64,000 nt of DNA from Argyresthia goedartella. Taxonomy: Eukaryota; Arthropoda; Insecta; Lepidoptera; Argyresthiidae. This document shows, piece by piece, positions 23,480 to 33,577 of this stretch. The DNA lies in assembly GCA_949825045.1 (NCBI GenBank), contig OX463816.1, positions 19,665,243-19,729,242 on the forward strand. Reading direction: 5' to 3'. Both the position numbers and the translations under genes were made by a program. Position 1 is the first letter of the stretch, and every line of letters begins with the position of its first letter. The notes under the pieces are model-generated. The model was not told where the DNA came from and did no database searches. It saw nothing but the letters and a program-made list of their open reading frames with translations.

Positions 23480-23790
23480 AGGGAGTATTTTCTTTACATG
23501 TCATTTTCAACATGGCCTCCCCTGTTCTTAATACAATTTTCTAATCTACTTCTCAATTTACTTTTGACAATTTTTAGTGGTGAGCTGCCTTCTAAATTTT
23601 TTTGATGCGTCAATAACTCTTTATTTCCAAATTTCTTCATTTGCGACAAGATGACATTCTTTGTAAACAATACTCTTCATGAGTCCCCATGAGTAATAAT
23701 CTATTGGGGTTAGGTCTGGACACCTTATCAGTCATGGTAGTGGACCTCCTATCCCGATCCATCTATCTGGAAAGAAAATGTTAGCTCATG
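23480..23790 (-). pseudogene. Tc1/mariner transposase C-terminal relic
   Basis: On the minus strand, 23700-23775 reads RWIGIGGPLP, a stop, LIRCPDLTPIDYYSWG. This is the conserved 'WIGRGGP..W..RSPDLTPLDFFLWG' block of IS630/Tc1/mariner transposases, which holds a catalytic Asp (PDLTP). A conserved Trp codon has become TGA. Further on, NRGGHVEN (about 23505-23530) matches the C-terminal 'C....GGhfe' pattern. The intervening sequence contains stops, so the gene is inactive. Confidence 0.75.
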
Positions 23791-23817
23791 GAGGAAGGTA
23801 TATACGAACATAACATA

Positions 23818-23864
23818 AACTAGTGTACCTTCGTCACTGCATAAGTGACGAAGGTACACTAGTT
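23818..23864. repeat. 21-bp perfect snap-back hairpin
   Basis: AACTAGTGTACCTTCGTCACT (stem 23818-23838) pairs without mismatch with 23844-23864 across a 5-base loop, inside the otherwise decayed mariner element. Confidence 0.9.
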
Positions 23865-24644
23865 AATGTTTGCATTGTTTAAAATGATTAACCTTTTTTC
23901 TTATCAGCTATTATGACATGCAATTTTGCCAGGAATTGACCTTTGTTTTGAAGCAGTTTTTAAAAAGATTTGCGGTCTCTCTCTCATGGACACCCAAACA
24001 TTTTTTTTATCGCCTTCTTTTTTCCAAGAACCAAGGGGTGGCCTAAAGTGAAATAGAACAAGACATTGTATTAGGCATAGTACAGGTCATGTCATGCGAT
24101 GCATTAACAATAATAATAATCAGGTGTTTCGTCACTTACTTACAACATCTTAAACCTTCGTTTAAAGCACCGCTCATCTTTAAGTCCGCTACCTGATCTT
24201 CTTTGTCGGCTATTTTTCCCAAGAATAATAAAAATTTTATTTGATTATTGTACTTTTTTGAATAGCTACGGAACTGGTGGTATTTTTAATATTGTTTGTA
24301 CAAAAAGTGACTAGTTTTTTTTGGTGACACTGCTATAAATACAAACCATTAACTAAACCTGTGATATGTTGTTTTCCTCATAAGCCTGTATCATGTGATT
24401 GCGGTCTGTTCTTTCTTTGTTTTTAAATAATAAATTTACTCTTTTTTAACATTAACCAGCATAAAAATGCACTGAATCACCTAGAAAATGAAAAGTGGTA
24501 CGACAAAGTGACCTTATTCATCAAATGGCTTTAAAGTTCCAACTCAAAAACGGTAATTTTTTAAGTAGGGTGTTTCATAGTAAATATGGTTAGTTTTGAC
24601 CCTTGCTAGCATCTACCAACGTATGTAGGTCGGTCAGCTTACCA

Positions 24645-25176
24645 GTAACACTGTATACTAAGTACACACTTCCCGTGTGCCGCCGTGCTATTTATTGCGT
24701 AACACTCTATACTAAGTACACACTTCCGTGTGCCGCCGTGCTATTTATTGCGTAACACTGTATACTAAGTACACACTTCCGTGTGCCACCGTGCTATTTA
24801 TTGCGTAACACTGTATACTAAGTACACACTTCCGTGTGCCGCCGTGCTATTTATTGCGTAACACTGTATACTAAGTACACACTTCCGTGTGCCGCCATGC
24901 TATTTATTGCGTAACACTGTATACTAAGTACACACTTCCGTGTGATGCCGTGCTATTTATTGCGTAACACTGTATACTAAGTACACACTTCCGTGTGCCG
25001 CCGTGCTATTTATTGCGTAACACTGTATACTAAGTACACACTTCCGTGTGCCGCCATGCTATTTATTGCGTAACACTGTATACTAAGTACACACTTCCGT
25101 GTGACGCCGTGCTATTTATTGCGTAACACTGTATACTAAGTACACACTTCCCGTGTGCCGCCGTGCTATTTATTGC
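24645..25176 (+). repeat. 53-bp minisatellite, ten copies
   Basis: The unit runs from GTAACACTGTATACTAAGTA to GTGCTATTTATTGC, repeated ten times with only isolated changes (CCGCCG/CCACCG/GATGCCG). The first and last copies carry one extra C (CCCGTG), giving 532 bp. The first nine bases of unit 1 are the terminal bases of the mariner element, so array and transposon overlap at 24645-24653. Confidence 0.95.
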
Positions 25177-26625
25177 TACCGGACAAGGGAGGTCGGCGCA
25201 GACGCCCTCCCCCCTTTACAAAAAAATAAAAACACTCCAAAATTAGAAATAACATAACACACGACAAATATTATTCTAGAAGACGTGATCAAATTAGATA
25301 TATAATGCACGAGCTCAATTTTCATTTCCGCCGTTACATAATTCAGTACCCGTGCTCGCAGCCTTATCTGGCAACTACCACGCACGAAACATAAATGCTC
25401 TGTAATACAAGTGAGTAATCATAGTAGGGCTCTACTAACAGGAAAATCGTGGTCCAGGTAAATTTTATACATTTTGACTATATTAATATATTATTTTGTT
25501 TACTAAAACACATACAATAAGAAAGTTTTTTTAAGGAGCCAACTTAGTAAATTATAAAACATTTTAGTTACTTATATAAACTCGGTCCAAACACCACTAA
25601 AAACAGTCCTCTGTTATGTCCCATTAACGGAACGACTATGATTCGGAAGAATATTTATTAATTATACGAAAAAAATTTTAATCTTTTTATATTATAAGAA
25701 TAAAAAATACTTAATGCAAGCGAACAAAAAACTATTTTAATTTTGGAGGATTTTTGAGTAGCAAAAATTGTTACTCAAATTTTGTCCTTACCATTTTTGA
25801 ACAGTCCTCTGTTACATTTTGAAAATCCCGTAATAATATTTTTAACTTCTATTGTAGTTACATTTTGGGTGAAACGAAACGTTATCCGTGTGAAATTTGC
25901 GCTAACGCAGCTCTAAATAAGTTATCGCTATTTTGCTTAGTCTTAACTTCGCGTTTGTATGAGAGCCACGCGTTTGGTCAGATTGTATCCACAGTCCTCT
26001 GTTAAGTATTTTTAATTGTGTTTTAAGTACTTAAATTGTATTACTTAGACACAACAATTAATCAATGTAATAATTTACAGCCACAACTATGTTATTATAT
26101 AAGATTAAAAACCATTTTGTGCTATGTCATTTTTATGTAAAAATAACAGTCCTCTGTTCAACAGTCCTCTGGAGCTTAACCCACATAAGTTTAACGTCGA
26201 TAATTACATAATAATTAAATCTCCTGTCAAAAACAGAAAATATCGTCATGCAGCTATAAAATATATGTTTTGTACTTATTTTATTACACCCTAGCAATTT
26301 AAATACAAAAAATCTTAATTGTCAAAAAAAATAGGGTCGGACAACTATGTATGGAAGAGTTTCCAGTTAGTAGAGAAAGGCCCAGTAACGCTTTTATATC
26401 AGTAATATCAGTAAATCTGCAAGCGAAGCGTTTGATGAAACTGCACGTAGACCACACCACGCATAGAATAGAAGTCACAAACAAATGAACAATTATAACA
26501 TCATTATCTGAAGAATTCCTACCGTTTCTCAAAAATATTGATTGAAACTTGAGTTGTGTTTTTTTTAACGGTGTCGGAAGGCTCTTAATTTTTATAAATC
26601 TAAGCCTAAAAGAAACAAAAAAAAA
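25177..26625. other. AT-rich region with a recurring motif
   Basis: No gene is recognised. It holds the motif cluster listed at 25603-26170. A 77-codon minus-strand frame at 26299-26532 has no recognisable feature. Confidence 0.4.
25603..26170 (+). repeat. Five copies of ACAGTCCTCTGTT
   Basis: The motif occurs at 25603, 25801, 25991, 26146 and (as ACAGTCCTCTGG) 26161, always in the same orientation. The sequence AACAG-TCCT-CTGTT is itself a short palindrome. Sequence between copies is not repeated. No role is known to me; it could be a cluster of protein-binding sites or the subterminal repeats of a transposon. Confidence 0.75.
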
Positions 26626-26808
26626 GTAAGAGTCGGACTCGCGAACGAAGGTTCCCGAACCATCTCACAATGGTATTCAATGGGGATTAGGTATCTTTAA
26701 TTTTCCTGAGTGCAAGATTTGTGATTGTGATTTATAAAGTTATTGGTGCGGTTACCTTCAGGTGCATTTATAAGTTTATATGTGGTATTGAATGAAATTG
26801 TTCCCCAC
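26626..26808 (+). repeat. Dispersed repeat C, head and internal part
   Basis: It opens GTAAGAGTCGGACTCGCG with GAACGAAGGTTCCCGAACC, the counterpart of GTGCGAGTCGAACTCGCGCA at 28472. It continues through AAGTTATTGGTGCGGTTACC to TATATGTGGTATTGAATGAA. Confidence 0.65.
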
Positions 26809-26984
26809 TATTTAAACCATACATTTTTCTTTATTATTCATATATATATACTTTTTTTTTTATTTTGGGATCAGTAGTTTCGGAGATAAGAGGGGAATGG
26901 GCTTTTTGCCAATTGTGTTATTATTATTTTTATTTAAATGTTGAATTGTTGTATTTAATTGTTGTATGTATTTTATATCCTTAA

Positions 26985-27654
26985 CACGTTGACTGCGGCA
27001 GCGATTTTGGCTAACTTTCCCATAGTGCGGTGAGAGGTCTCCCAACCGATACCTGTATGTTTCCCTTGGTGCGGTTAGGGTCTTTCGACCTCACAGCGAA
27101 TGAATGCAATAAAATGCGAATAACTCCTCGAAACAAAGGTTTTTTTTTGTAAAACTATGTTCCAACTGTTCAATAAGAGTCACTTTATCTAAATATGGCT
27201 TCGTTTCAGATTCCGATCTAAGGAACTCAAGATAACTGAAAAAATATTAAGAGGTCGAATAGCCTCGCATCGCATTAGATAAATGGTACATTCCTGAATT
27301 CACTTCCTTTAATCGCAAGGTCAGTGTATCACTGGTTCAAATTGCAAAGATCACGTAAACAAATAGGTGCGGGAGAGGGCGGGGCGACCTGCCCCGCGTT
27401 TGAGGTCCGCGCATACGCTAAGAATTGTGTTTTTTTACACTAGTGCGATGAGGGGCTTTGCGACCTCAGGTCTATATTTATGTACTCATCTCTTTGCACT
27501 TAAAATACAAATACAATGGTATATTTGTCTCTTTTCTACCTATGATAGTTTTATGATATGACGTCCGCACCAGAGAGAGAACGCACTATTCTGTCGCAGC
27601 ACGGCCGGGAAGTACACTTGTGAGGTCTTAAGGCCGCACAACGCAGTTAACGTG
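26985..27654. mobile_element. piggyBac-like MITE flanked by TTAA
   Basis: TTAA (26981-26984) then CACGTTGACTGCG; at the other end CGCAGTTAACGTG then TTAA (27655-27658). The terminal inverted repeat is CACGTTRACTGCG, one mismatch in 13. TTAA target duplication is the signature of the piggyBac superfamily. The 670-bp body has no transposase. It repeats the motif GTGCG(G/A)(T/G)(T/G)AG(A/G)G..TT.CGACCT four times (about 27025, 27070, 27367, 27444), possible binding sites for a transposase in trans. Confidence 0.8.
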
Positions 27655-28452
27655 TTAAAACAGGCCCTATCATTGGTCATGTCACAAGATTCGGTTTGGA
27701 TTTTTTTATTTCTGTTTTACCACCCAATTGTGCTTCCCTTATTTCAACCACACATTTTTCATTATTTTTTCTGTAATATACAGGCTGTTAACGGGGTCGT
27801 GTAGCAAGAAAGAGAAAATAGACTTGGCACTTAATTAGGAATACAACGCTGTAGATTGGAGTGCATAAATTAGCACTTTTTTCGCAGGTAAAAAAAAACT
27901 AAAAATGATTCCCTATTTATTAATTATTATGTTCACCCTACGGTGACGTGACCCTTATGACGTGACGGTTGACAATTACCTACTACTTACTCATCTAATC
28001 ATTTGTTTATTAAAAAGGTTTTATCATGAATTAATAGGGTAACCATAATCTGAGTTATTAACTGGGATAAATAAATTGTTGATTAGTTTAAACAAGGCTG
28101 TAATTTTTTTTAAATTTGCCCTATACTTGAAATCGCATTAATTCTTCTAGTTAGGACCGATAGGTTTGAATCATGACCCCGTTAACACCCTGTATAAATA
28201 AAGACCTTTTCGGTGCGATCAATATAAGCTAGGATTAACTCATGATCTGTAAGTATCGCCTTGCAGAATAATCCCTCTGGTGGGATTTTACTCCCGACAA
28301 ACATGTCGGACAAAGCTCCCCGGACTAAATATCTTAGAATCTTAAATAACTATTTAAAGGACCAGTCGTGGTAAACTGTTCTTCACGAAGATACCCCTTC
28401 CTGCACTAAATATTTCTTGGAGATACTTGGAGACTTGAATAAACTATCAGTA
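27655..28452. other. Unannotated spacer
   Basis: No coding frame is seen. Short AT-rich stretches and a sequence ending GTTAACACCCTGTATAAATA near 28180-28200 could be the edge of another short element. Confidence 0.35.
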
Positions 28453-28790
28453 AACCCAAAAAAACTGTCAAGTGCGAGTCGAACTCGCGCACGAAGGGAC
28501 CACCGTACAAAGGTAGGGATGGTGTGGAATGAATAGTTTGGATTTACATAGCAAAATGTTGTTTACAAAGTTATTGGTGCGGCTTGTTTCACACTCCATG
28601 TACGTAACCAGGTGCATTCCTATGTTTGTATGTGGTATTAAAATAATTGTTGTATGGGAGCCCCCTTAAATATATATATTTTTCTGTTTTTTAGTATTTG
28701 TTGATATAGCGGCAACAGAAATAATATGAAAATGTCATCTGTCTTACTATCACGGTTCATGAGATACAGCCTGGTGACAGACGGGCGGAC
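28453..28790 (+). repeat. Dispersed repeat C, most complete copy
   Basis: It runs from CTGTCAAGTGCGAGTCGAAC through AAGTTATTGGTGCGGCTTG, TTGTATGGGAGCCCCCTTAA and ATAGCGGCAACAGAAATA to CGGTTCATGAGATACAGCC and GGTGACAGACGGGCGGAC. The AGGGTTCCGTACC-type end seen in the other copies is missing because the element abuts the LINE at ~28790. Confidence 0.8.
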
Positions 28791-30941
28791 AAACAATACT
28801 AACGCATGTTTTGCTTTAACAAGGTAAGGTAAATCATTTATATATACTAAAAACAAGAAAGGACCAAGAATTGAACCTTGCTGTACGCCCATACTTATTG
28901 AAGACCCAGGTGATCTTTTCCCATTAACATCGACCATCTGAACCCTATCTGTTAGATATGACTCCAGAAGGCCAAGTGCCTGATCTTTTACACCATAATG
29001 GCGTAACTTCCTGACAAGAGTGTCATGATGGACGCAATCAAAAGCCTTGCATAGATCGCAGAAGACACCTATTGCATCCATTGCGTCTTCTTAGGTATCA
29101 AAAATATTGTCGATTAGTTCAACACCAGCATCGGCTGTTGAACGACCCTTTGTGAAACCAAACTGAGCAATATGAATTAAATTATTGAGATAAAAATGAC
29201 TTTGCAATTGATTAAGTATGAGTTTTTCAAATATTTTGCTAAGCGTTGGTAGTATCGATATGGGTCTAAAATTGGTGGGGTCTGATGTACTACCAGCTTT
29301 GAATAAAGGTATAACTTTACTTAGTTTCATCAAGTCAGGAAACACACCATTATCTATACATTGATTAAATATACAACAAAGGTGAGGTGCAATACAATCT
29401 ACAATGGAACTAATAATTTTTACTGATAGACCATGGGCGTCAGCTGTCTTTTTCATTTCCAGGGATTTAAACGCTTTTACAATGTCTTCATTATTTACGT
29501 GCCTAAATTTAAAATCTGTTTTACATTCCTCAAAGTTTTGTTTAAGTATAGATTCAGCAGTAGCGGGAGATGAATTTAAAGACTTGGTTGTTGAAACTGG
29601 AATGTCCGTAAAGAAATTTTCGAAAGCTTTTGCTACTTCTAGGTCTGTACTTAGCAAGTGATTATCTATCTTAAGCTTGAAGTTATTATGTGTAGCTTTG
29701 GCCTTTCCAGTCTCTCTGTTTATAATTTGCCAAGTCGTTTTCATTACATTGCTACTAGATTCAATTTTGTTTTTAATGAAATTAGATTTAGCTATGGCAC
29801 AAACGCGTTTAAACATTTTTGAATAACTACGAACATAATCTAGAAAGGCCGTATTTTTTTTATATGATTTCTCTTCATAGAGTTCATATAATCTTCGTCT
29901 GCTCCTATGAATTCCAACTGTCGCCCAATCACTAAACAAAGCTTTGTTATTAACTTTTATAGTTTTTGATTTAAATACCGTATCATATTCATTTTTGACA
30001 AGGTTAAATACTGAGTTGTACAACAAATTTGGATCGTCACTGTATGGTATTTCCCATAGTTTATCTAAAATATTATTCCTGTAGTGTTCAAGCCGAGTGT
30101 CACTAACGGGCACACATGTAATATCCTCTTTTTGGTCCTTTTTTATTTTAATATTGAATATACCTATCTGACCAGAGTGATCAGAGGTTAATTTATTGAT
30201 GACCGATTTGAAAATGGGCGTAATGTTAGTAAATATATTGTCAATGCAGGTAGCAGATGTTGCAGTAATTCTAGTAGGCTCCAAAAACAGATAGTTCATG
30301 TTGTGACATAAAAATAAAGATTTTAATCTAGTACAAATATTATTATCCTCTAACAGATTAACATTAAAATCACCACAAATTATAAAAAAATTGTTTTTAT
30401 CGCTGATTTTAATCAACACTTCATCCATTTTCTTTTCTAATAAATCAAAGGATGAATCTGGTGGTCTGTATACGCTCATTACAATAAGTTGTTCAAGTTC
30501 AATACAGGCTATTTCCATGGTACGCTCAACAGACAGGCTCACTATGTCAACTCGTTCCTTATATTTAAAACTATTATTTACAAGTATTAAGGAGCCACCG
30601 CGATCAGCTGTTTTTCTGTTGAACGAACTAGCAACGTGGTGGTTATTAAAGTTGAACATGAACTGATAACTCTTTAAAAAGTGCTCTGTTATACATAAAA
30701 TATCAATATTATTACAGTTCATGAATAACTCAATTTCCAGTTCTTTACTTAACATGCCCTGTATATTTTGATGAACCACGTTTAAAATATTCTTACTTTT
30801 ACATTTTTCATTACTAGTAACTTGATTTAATGGGCAAGATGAAGGTGTATTTATACAAATATTAATATTACTGCCAGAGTTACTCTCTGTTGTCCTATGG
30901 GTTAATTTAAAGAGCTTGGAACAGATTCCAAGGAGTACATG
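28791..30941 (-). pseudogene. LINE A ORF2: endonuclease and truncated reverse transcriptase
   Basis: CR1/Jockey-type ORF2. The frame is open from 30941; the first ATG is at 30779. Endonuclease residues are visible in order: HQNIQG, CITEH, VYRPP, CGDFNVN, CIDNIF and TSDHSGQ, the APE-type set. RT follows with STSDPTNFRPISILPTLSK, IFEKLI and GFTKGRST. One in-frame TAA (29091-29093) interrupts it; the frame then resumes with motif A (DLCKAFDCVHHDTL) and motif B (QQGSILGPFLFL, normally PQGS). The protein ends at LVLF, exactly before the catalytic FADD, where repeat C begins. The element therefore lost its 3' part, which is the reverse of ordinary 5' truncation. Same family as LINE C at 41.3-44.0 kb. 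Confidence 0.9.
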
Positions 30942-31466
30942 TCATTATTAATACACTGCTCAATAGAAGCAGGCGTTTCATTAGTCAAAAACTTGACTGA
31001 GTTCAAAATAAAATAAGATAGTGACTGTGCTATCTGTTTTGTATAAAACCTAGATAGGTAATACCTATCCTTAGTCAAATAAAAATATTTTCCAATACAA
31101 ATATTGGTGTCTATGAAATGAAATTTTTCAGTATGACGACATGTCAATGTGTGTATTATAATCATGTCTTATATGATTTTCATGTTGTGACAAAGATTGG
31201 CTGAAGGGAAACGCAAACAAGATTATTCTATCTACATTTTGTAAAGAATTTAATTTGGAAAAGTATTTAGTAATTAGTTTTTTAGATACATTTTCCCTTC
31301 TACCAATTAAAATAATTAGGGTGGTTGGTTCTAAAAACTGCGATGACAACACTTTGTTTAATATTTGTGAATATGTGGCGCCAGGCATACAGTTATTTAA
31401 TATTGCCTGGCCCACGCGCTGACTAAGTTGTAAACCCATATTTTTTCCAAGTTCATCGCTGTACAT
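30902..31466 (-). pseudogene. LINE A esterase-like (SGNH-type) ORF
   Basis: The frame starts at the ATG at 31466, which overlaps the stop codon of ORF1 (TAATG). It reads MYSDELGKNMG, then LNNCMPGATYSQILNKVLSS and TTLIILIGRREN, resembling blocks I-III of the SGNH hydrolases found in ORF1 of CR1-like LINEs ('.SDe.gr.l', 'PGA', 'tLvil.G.N'). A frame change near 31130-31165 leads to EKFHFIDTN and LTKDRYYLSRFYTKQIA, like block V ('D..HL...G...lA') but with Tyr at the His position. It ends at 30902 and overlaps the open ORF2 frame by ~40 bp. It is not active as it stands. Confidence 0.6.
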
Positions 31467-32479
31467 TACCTATCCTTTGTCCGAGAGAAGGAGGCGTTAT
31501 TGATAACACGATTAGTACTCAAGTCGACTGACGGCGGCGCCTGGGTCAGTATCAGATGTTCGGCCGGCTGCTCGGCGGGACACACGGTCGGCACGGAACA
31601 GTCCGCTGGAGCTTGTTTACAATCACAGATGTGATTGTCGGTCAAAGATATGAAAGTGTCATAATTATACTTACACGTCTCCAACAAACTATTCATAGCC
31701 GACACATGTTCCTTAATTTCGTATTGTGCTGACTCATATTTACGTGTAATACTTTGTAATGATGAGTTTAAAATATGCATATCTGACTGGAGTCGCCGTG
31801 TGTCACCTTCGTACTTTTCTGTAGTTTTTTCCAAACATAATCTACAATCATTGATTTCGTTAATTAATTCGACACGTTCCTTGCTACAATTTACATTTTT
31901 ACAAAATATTTTATTTCTATTAGCTAGTTTTTGTGTTTTTTTTATATAATTATTCAATTTAACATATTTCTTTAATTTATTTTTACTACAGCTCATAGTG
32001 GTTACTGATTGCGATCTATTAGGACTATCACACGTGAGATCACAAGCTGTTAGGTCAATAGTTGGTATGCCAGTTTGGCTCATGACCTCATTATATAAGG
32101 CCCTGGTTGTAGCACTGTCTCGCTGTTCCTCCCGCTCGCTGAAAACTTGAAGCTCGTGGTGTGCCTCTGCAAGCTGTTGTTCAAGTGATTTTATGTGTTG
32201 CAATGCTACGTGGTGGACATCATGACACTTGTAAAATGAGTCGACTTGGTGTTGTAGTTCATCTCTCTGGGCACTGAGATCCTGGCATTGGATGTCCAAC
32301 TCACTGAGCTCTTCTTTTAGCGCCGAATTTTTCTTAATTTGCTTATCTATCTCCTCTTCACACTCATCTCGCTCTCGTAGAAGTATTTCACAAAGCTCTT
32401 GGCTCTTCTTGAGCTCCAGCAAGGTCGCTTTCAGCTTCAACTCCACATCGCGTGTGCTCATCTTGCTTCGTGTCAGCAT
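31466..32479 (-). CDS. LINE A ORF1: coiled-coil protein
   Basis: A 337-residue open frame starts at the ATG at 32479 (MLTRSKMSTRDVELKLKATL). It has no break. The first ~120 residues are a strong coiled coil (KKSQELCEILLRERDECEEE and KKNSALKEELSELD), with a second helical, basic stretch around residues 170-275 (KNKLKKYVKLNNYIKK) and a Cys-containing, Pro-rich C-terminus. LINE ORF1 proteins of this type form multimers and bind the element RNA in the ribonucleoprotein particle; that role is from family knowledge. The stop TAA (31466-31468) overlaps the next ATG. A coiled coil alone does not identify the family; identification rests on its place before ORF2. Confidence 0.8.
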   Translation of the reverse strand: MLTRSKMSTRDVELKLKATLLELKKSQELCEILLRERDECEEEIDKQIKKNSALKEELSELDIQCQDLSAQRDELQHQVDSFYKCHDVHHVALQHIKSLEQQLAEAHHELQVFSEREEQRDSATTRALYNEVMSQTGIPTIDLTACDLTCDSPNRSQSVTTMSCSKNKLKKYVKLNNYIKKTQKLANRNKIFCKNVNCSKERVELINEINDCRLCLEKTTEKYEGDTRRLQSDMHILNSSLQSITRKYESAQYEIKEHVSAMNSLLETCKYNYDTFISLTDNHICDCKQAPADCSVPTVCPAEQPAEHLILTQAPPSVDLSTNRVINNASFSRTKDR

Positions 32480-33027
32480 TGCACCCTTTTTCGCCTGAAA
32501 AAAAAACCGCGAATAGGTGTCAGTGTATGACCGGGTGGAATACTAGCGAACACTAGGGAGTTTATTGCACAATGAAGGTGTTAAGTGTGTGTTTTTGTTG
32601 AATGTGGCAGAATGTTGCGTCTTCAACTTTGCTTCCGCTTTTGCCAAGTAAAGAGAGACAAAACGGTACCTGAGTGAGTGTACGGCAAGTGTTTCACTTA
32701 TATGAAGGTTTGTTTAGTTTATTACGGGTGTGAAAGGTGAGATTATTGATATAAATACAGAAATAAAACGATACTTCCCCTATTTTCGTCGTTGCTATTT
32801 GAACTGATTTTGACAGTTCAATCGGCCGGTACAATCGGTCTTGTTTTTTCCAAAGCTTGCACAGCTGTTTCTTATCTACACATTATTTAATCACTAATTA
32901 CTACTTAAATTAAGTTTACTCGTGCAGAAAAGCAATTTTGACTAATTTAATTGAAATAAAAACTACAGAGCTGTTTACAACGTCAGCTATTCGGTCAAAG
33001 CCACTTGATTTATCCTCATTCCAATGA
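32480..33027 (-). other. Probable LINE A 5' UTR and flank
   Basis: This lies immediately upstream of the LINE ORF1 on its strand. The part to about 32760 is less AT-rich and may be the 5' UTR with internal promoter. I cannot locate the true 5' end. Confidence 0.35.
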
Positions 33028-33395
33028 ATTGATGTGCAACAATGCAAGTCGTTTCATCGAAAAACGACTTGCCGATGCCTCGCTTTATTGCAACGATGAG
33101 ATTGGAAGCATAATTTCATCAGCCACCCCGCGCCACACCGATGGGGCACTGGGAAGCATATATTTATTGTATCACTTCACATACATCACAAACCCGATTT
33201 TCACCTAGTAGCTCTGGGTCGGTTGCTCAGCCGTAAGCAGCGCTTCAAACTATATAGTTATAAATATGCTTCCCAGTGCCCCATCCGTGGGACGCGGGGT
33301 GGTTGATGATATTATGCTTCTAATCTCATCACGTCAATGGAACGAGCCATCGGCAAATCGCTTTTCGATGAGACGTCACATCGAATTTGCACAAA
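33028..33395. repeat. Fold-back element
   Basis: Arms 33028-33165 and 33263-33395 are inverted copies of each other at roughly 80-85% by eye, sharing ACCCCGCG, GATGGGGCACTGGGAAGCAT and CATCGAAAA. The spacer is ~95 bp. The shape is that of a fold-back MITE; no coding capacity. Confidence 0.85.
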
Positions 33396-33577
33396 CATGC
33401 CGTCGTCCGACTGAAGAATCAATAAATGGTGATCGGTGAAATGAAAATCGTTAGAATGACTTTCGAAATCGCATTGGGAATTCATTATCGTGAGTCTTTT
33501 TATCAATTTCTGTATGTCAGTGACGTGACGGTTCTAGTCCAGTTTCGGTCTGTTGTAATATCCCCCCTTTCTGCTTC

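Larger units (their letters stand above)
22860..24653 (-). mobile_element. Tc1/mariner-like element, dead
   Basis: The ends are inverted: CAGGGTTACTGGTAAGTCGA at 22860, and CAGTGTTACTGGTAAGCTGA on the minus strand from 24653. Both are flanked by TA (22858-22859, 24654-24655), the Tc1/mariner target. Imperfect complementarity reaches ~95 bp inward (ATACCGTTTTTGAG is shared). A transposase relic lies on the minus strand (about 23480-23790). Length 1.8 kb is close to that of complete elements, but the coding part is riddled with stops and frame shifts. Confidence 0.85.

Noticed and set aside
24645..25176. Regular repeats resembling a CRISPR array
   Set aside because: The whole 53-bp unit is repeated with no unique spacers, in a eukaryotic setting next to a mariner terminus; it is a minisatellite.
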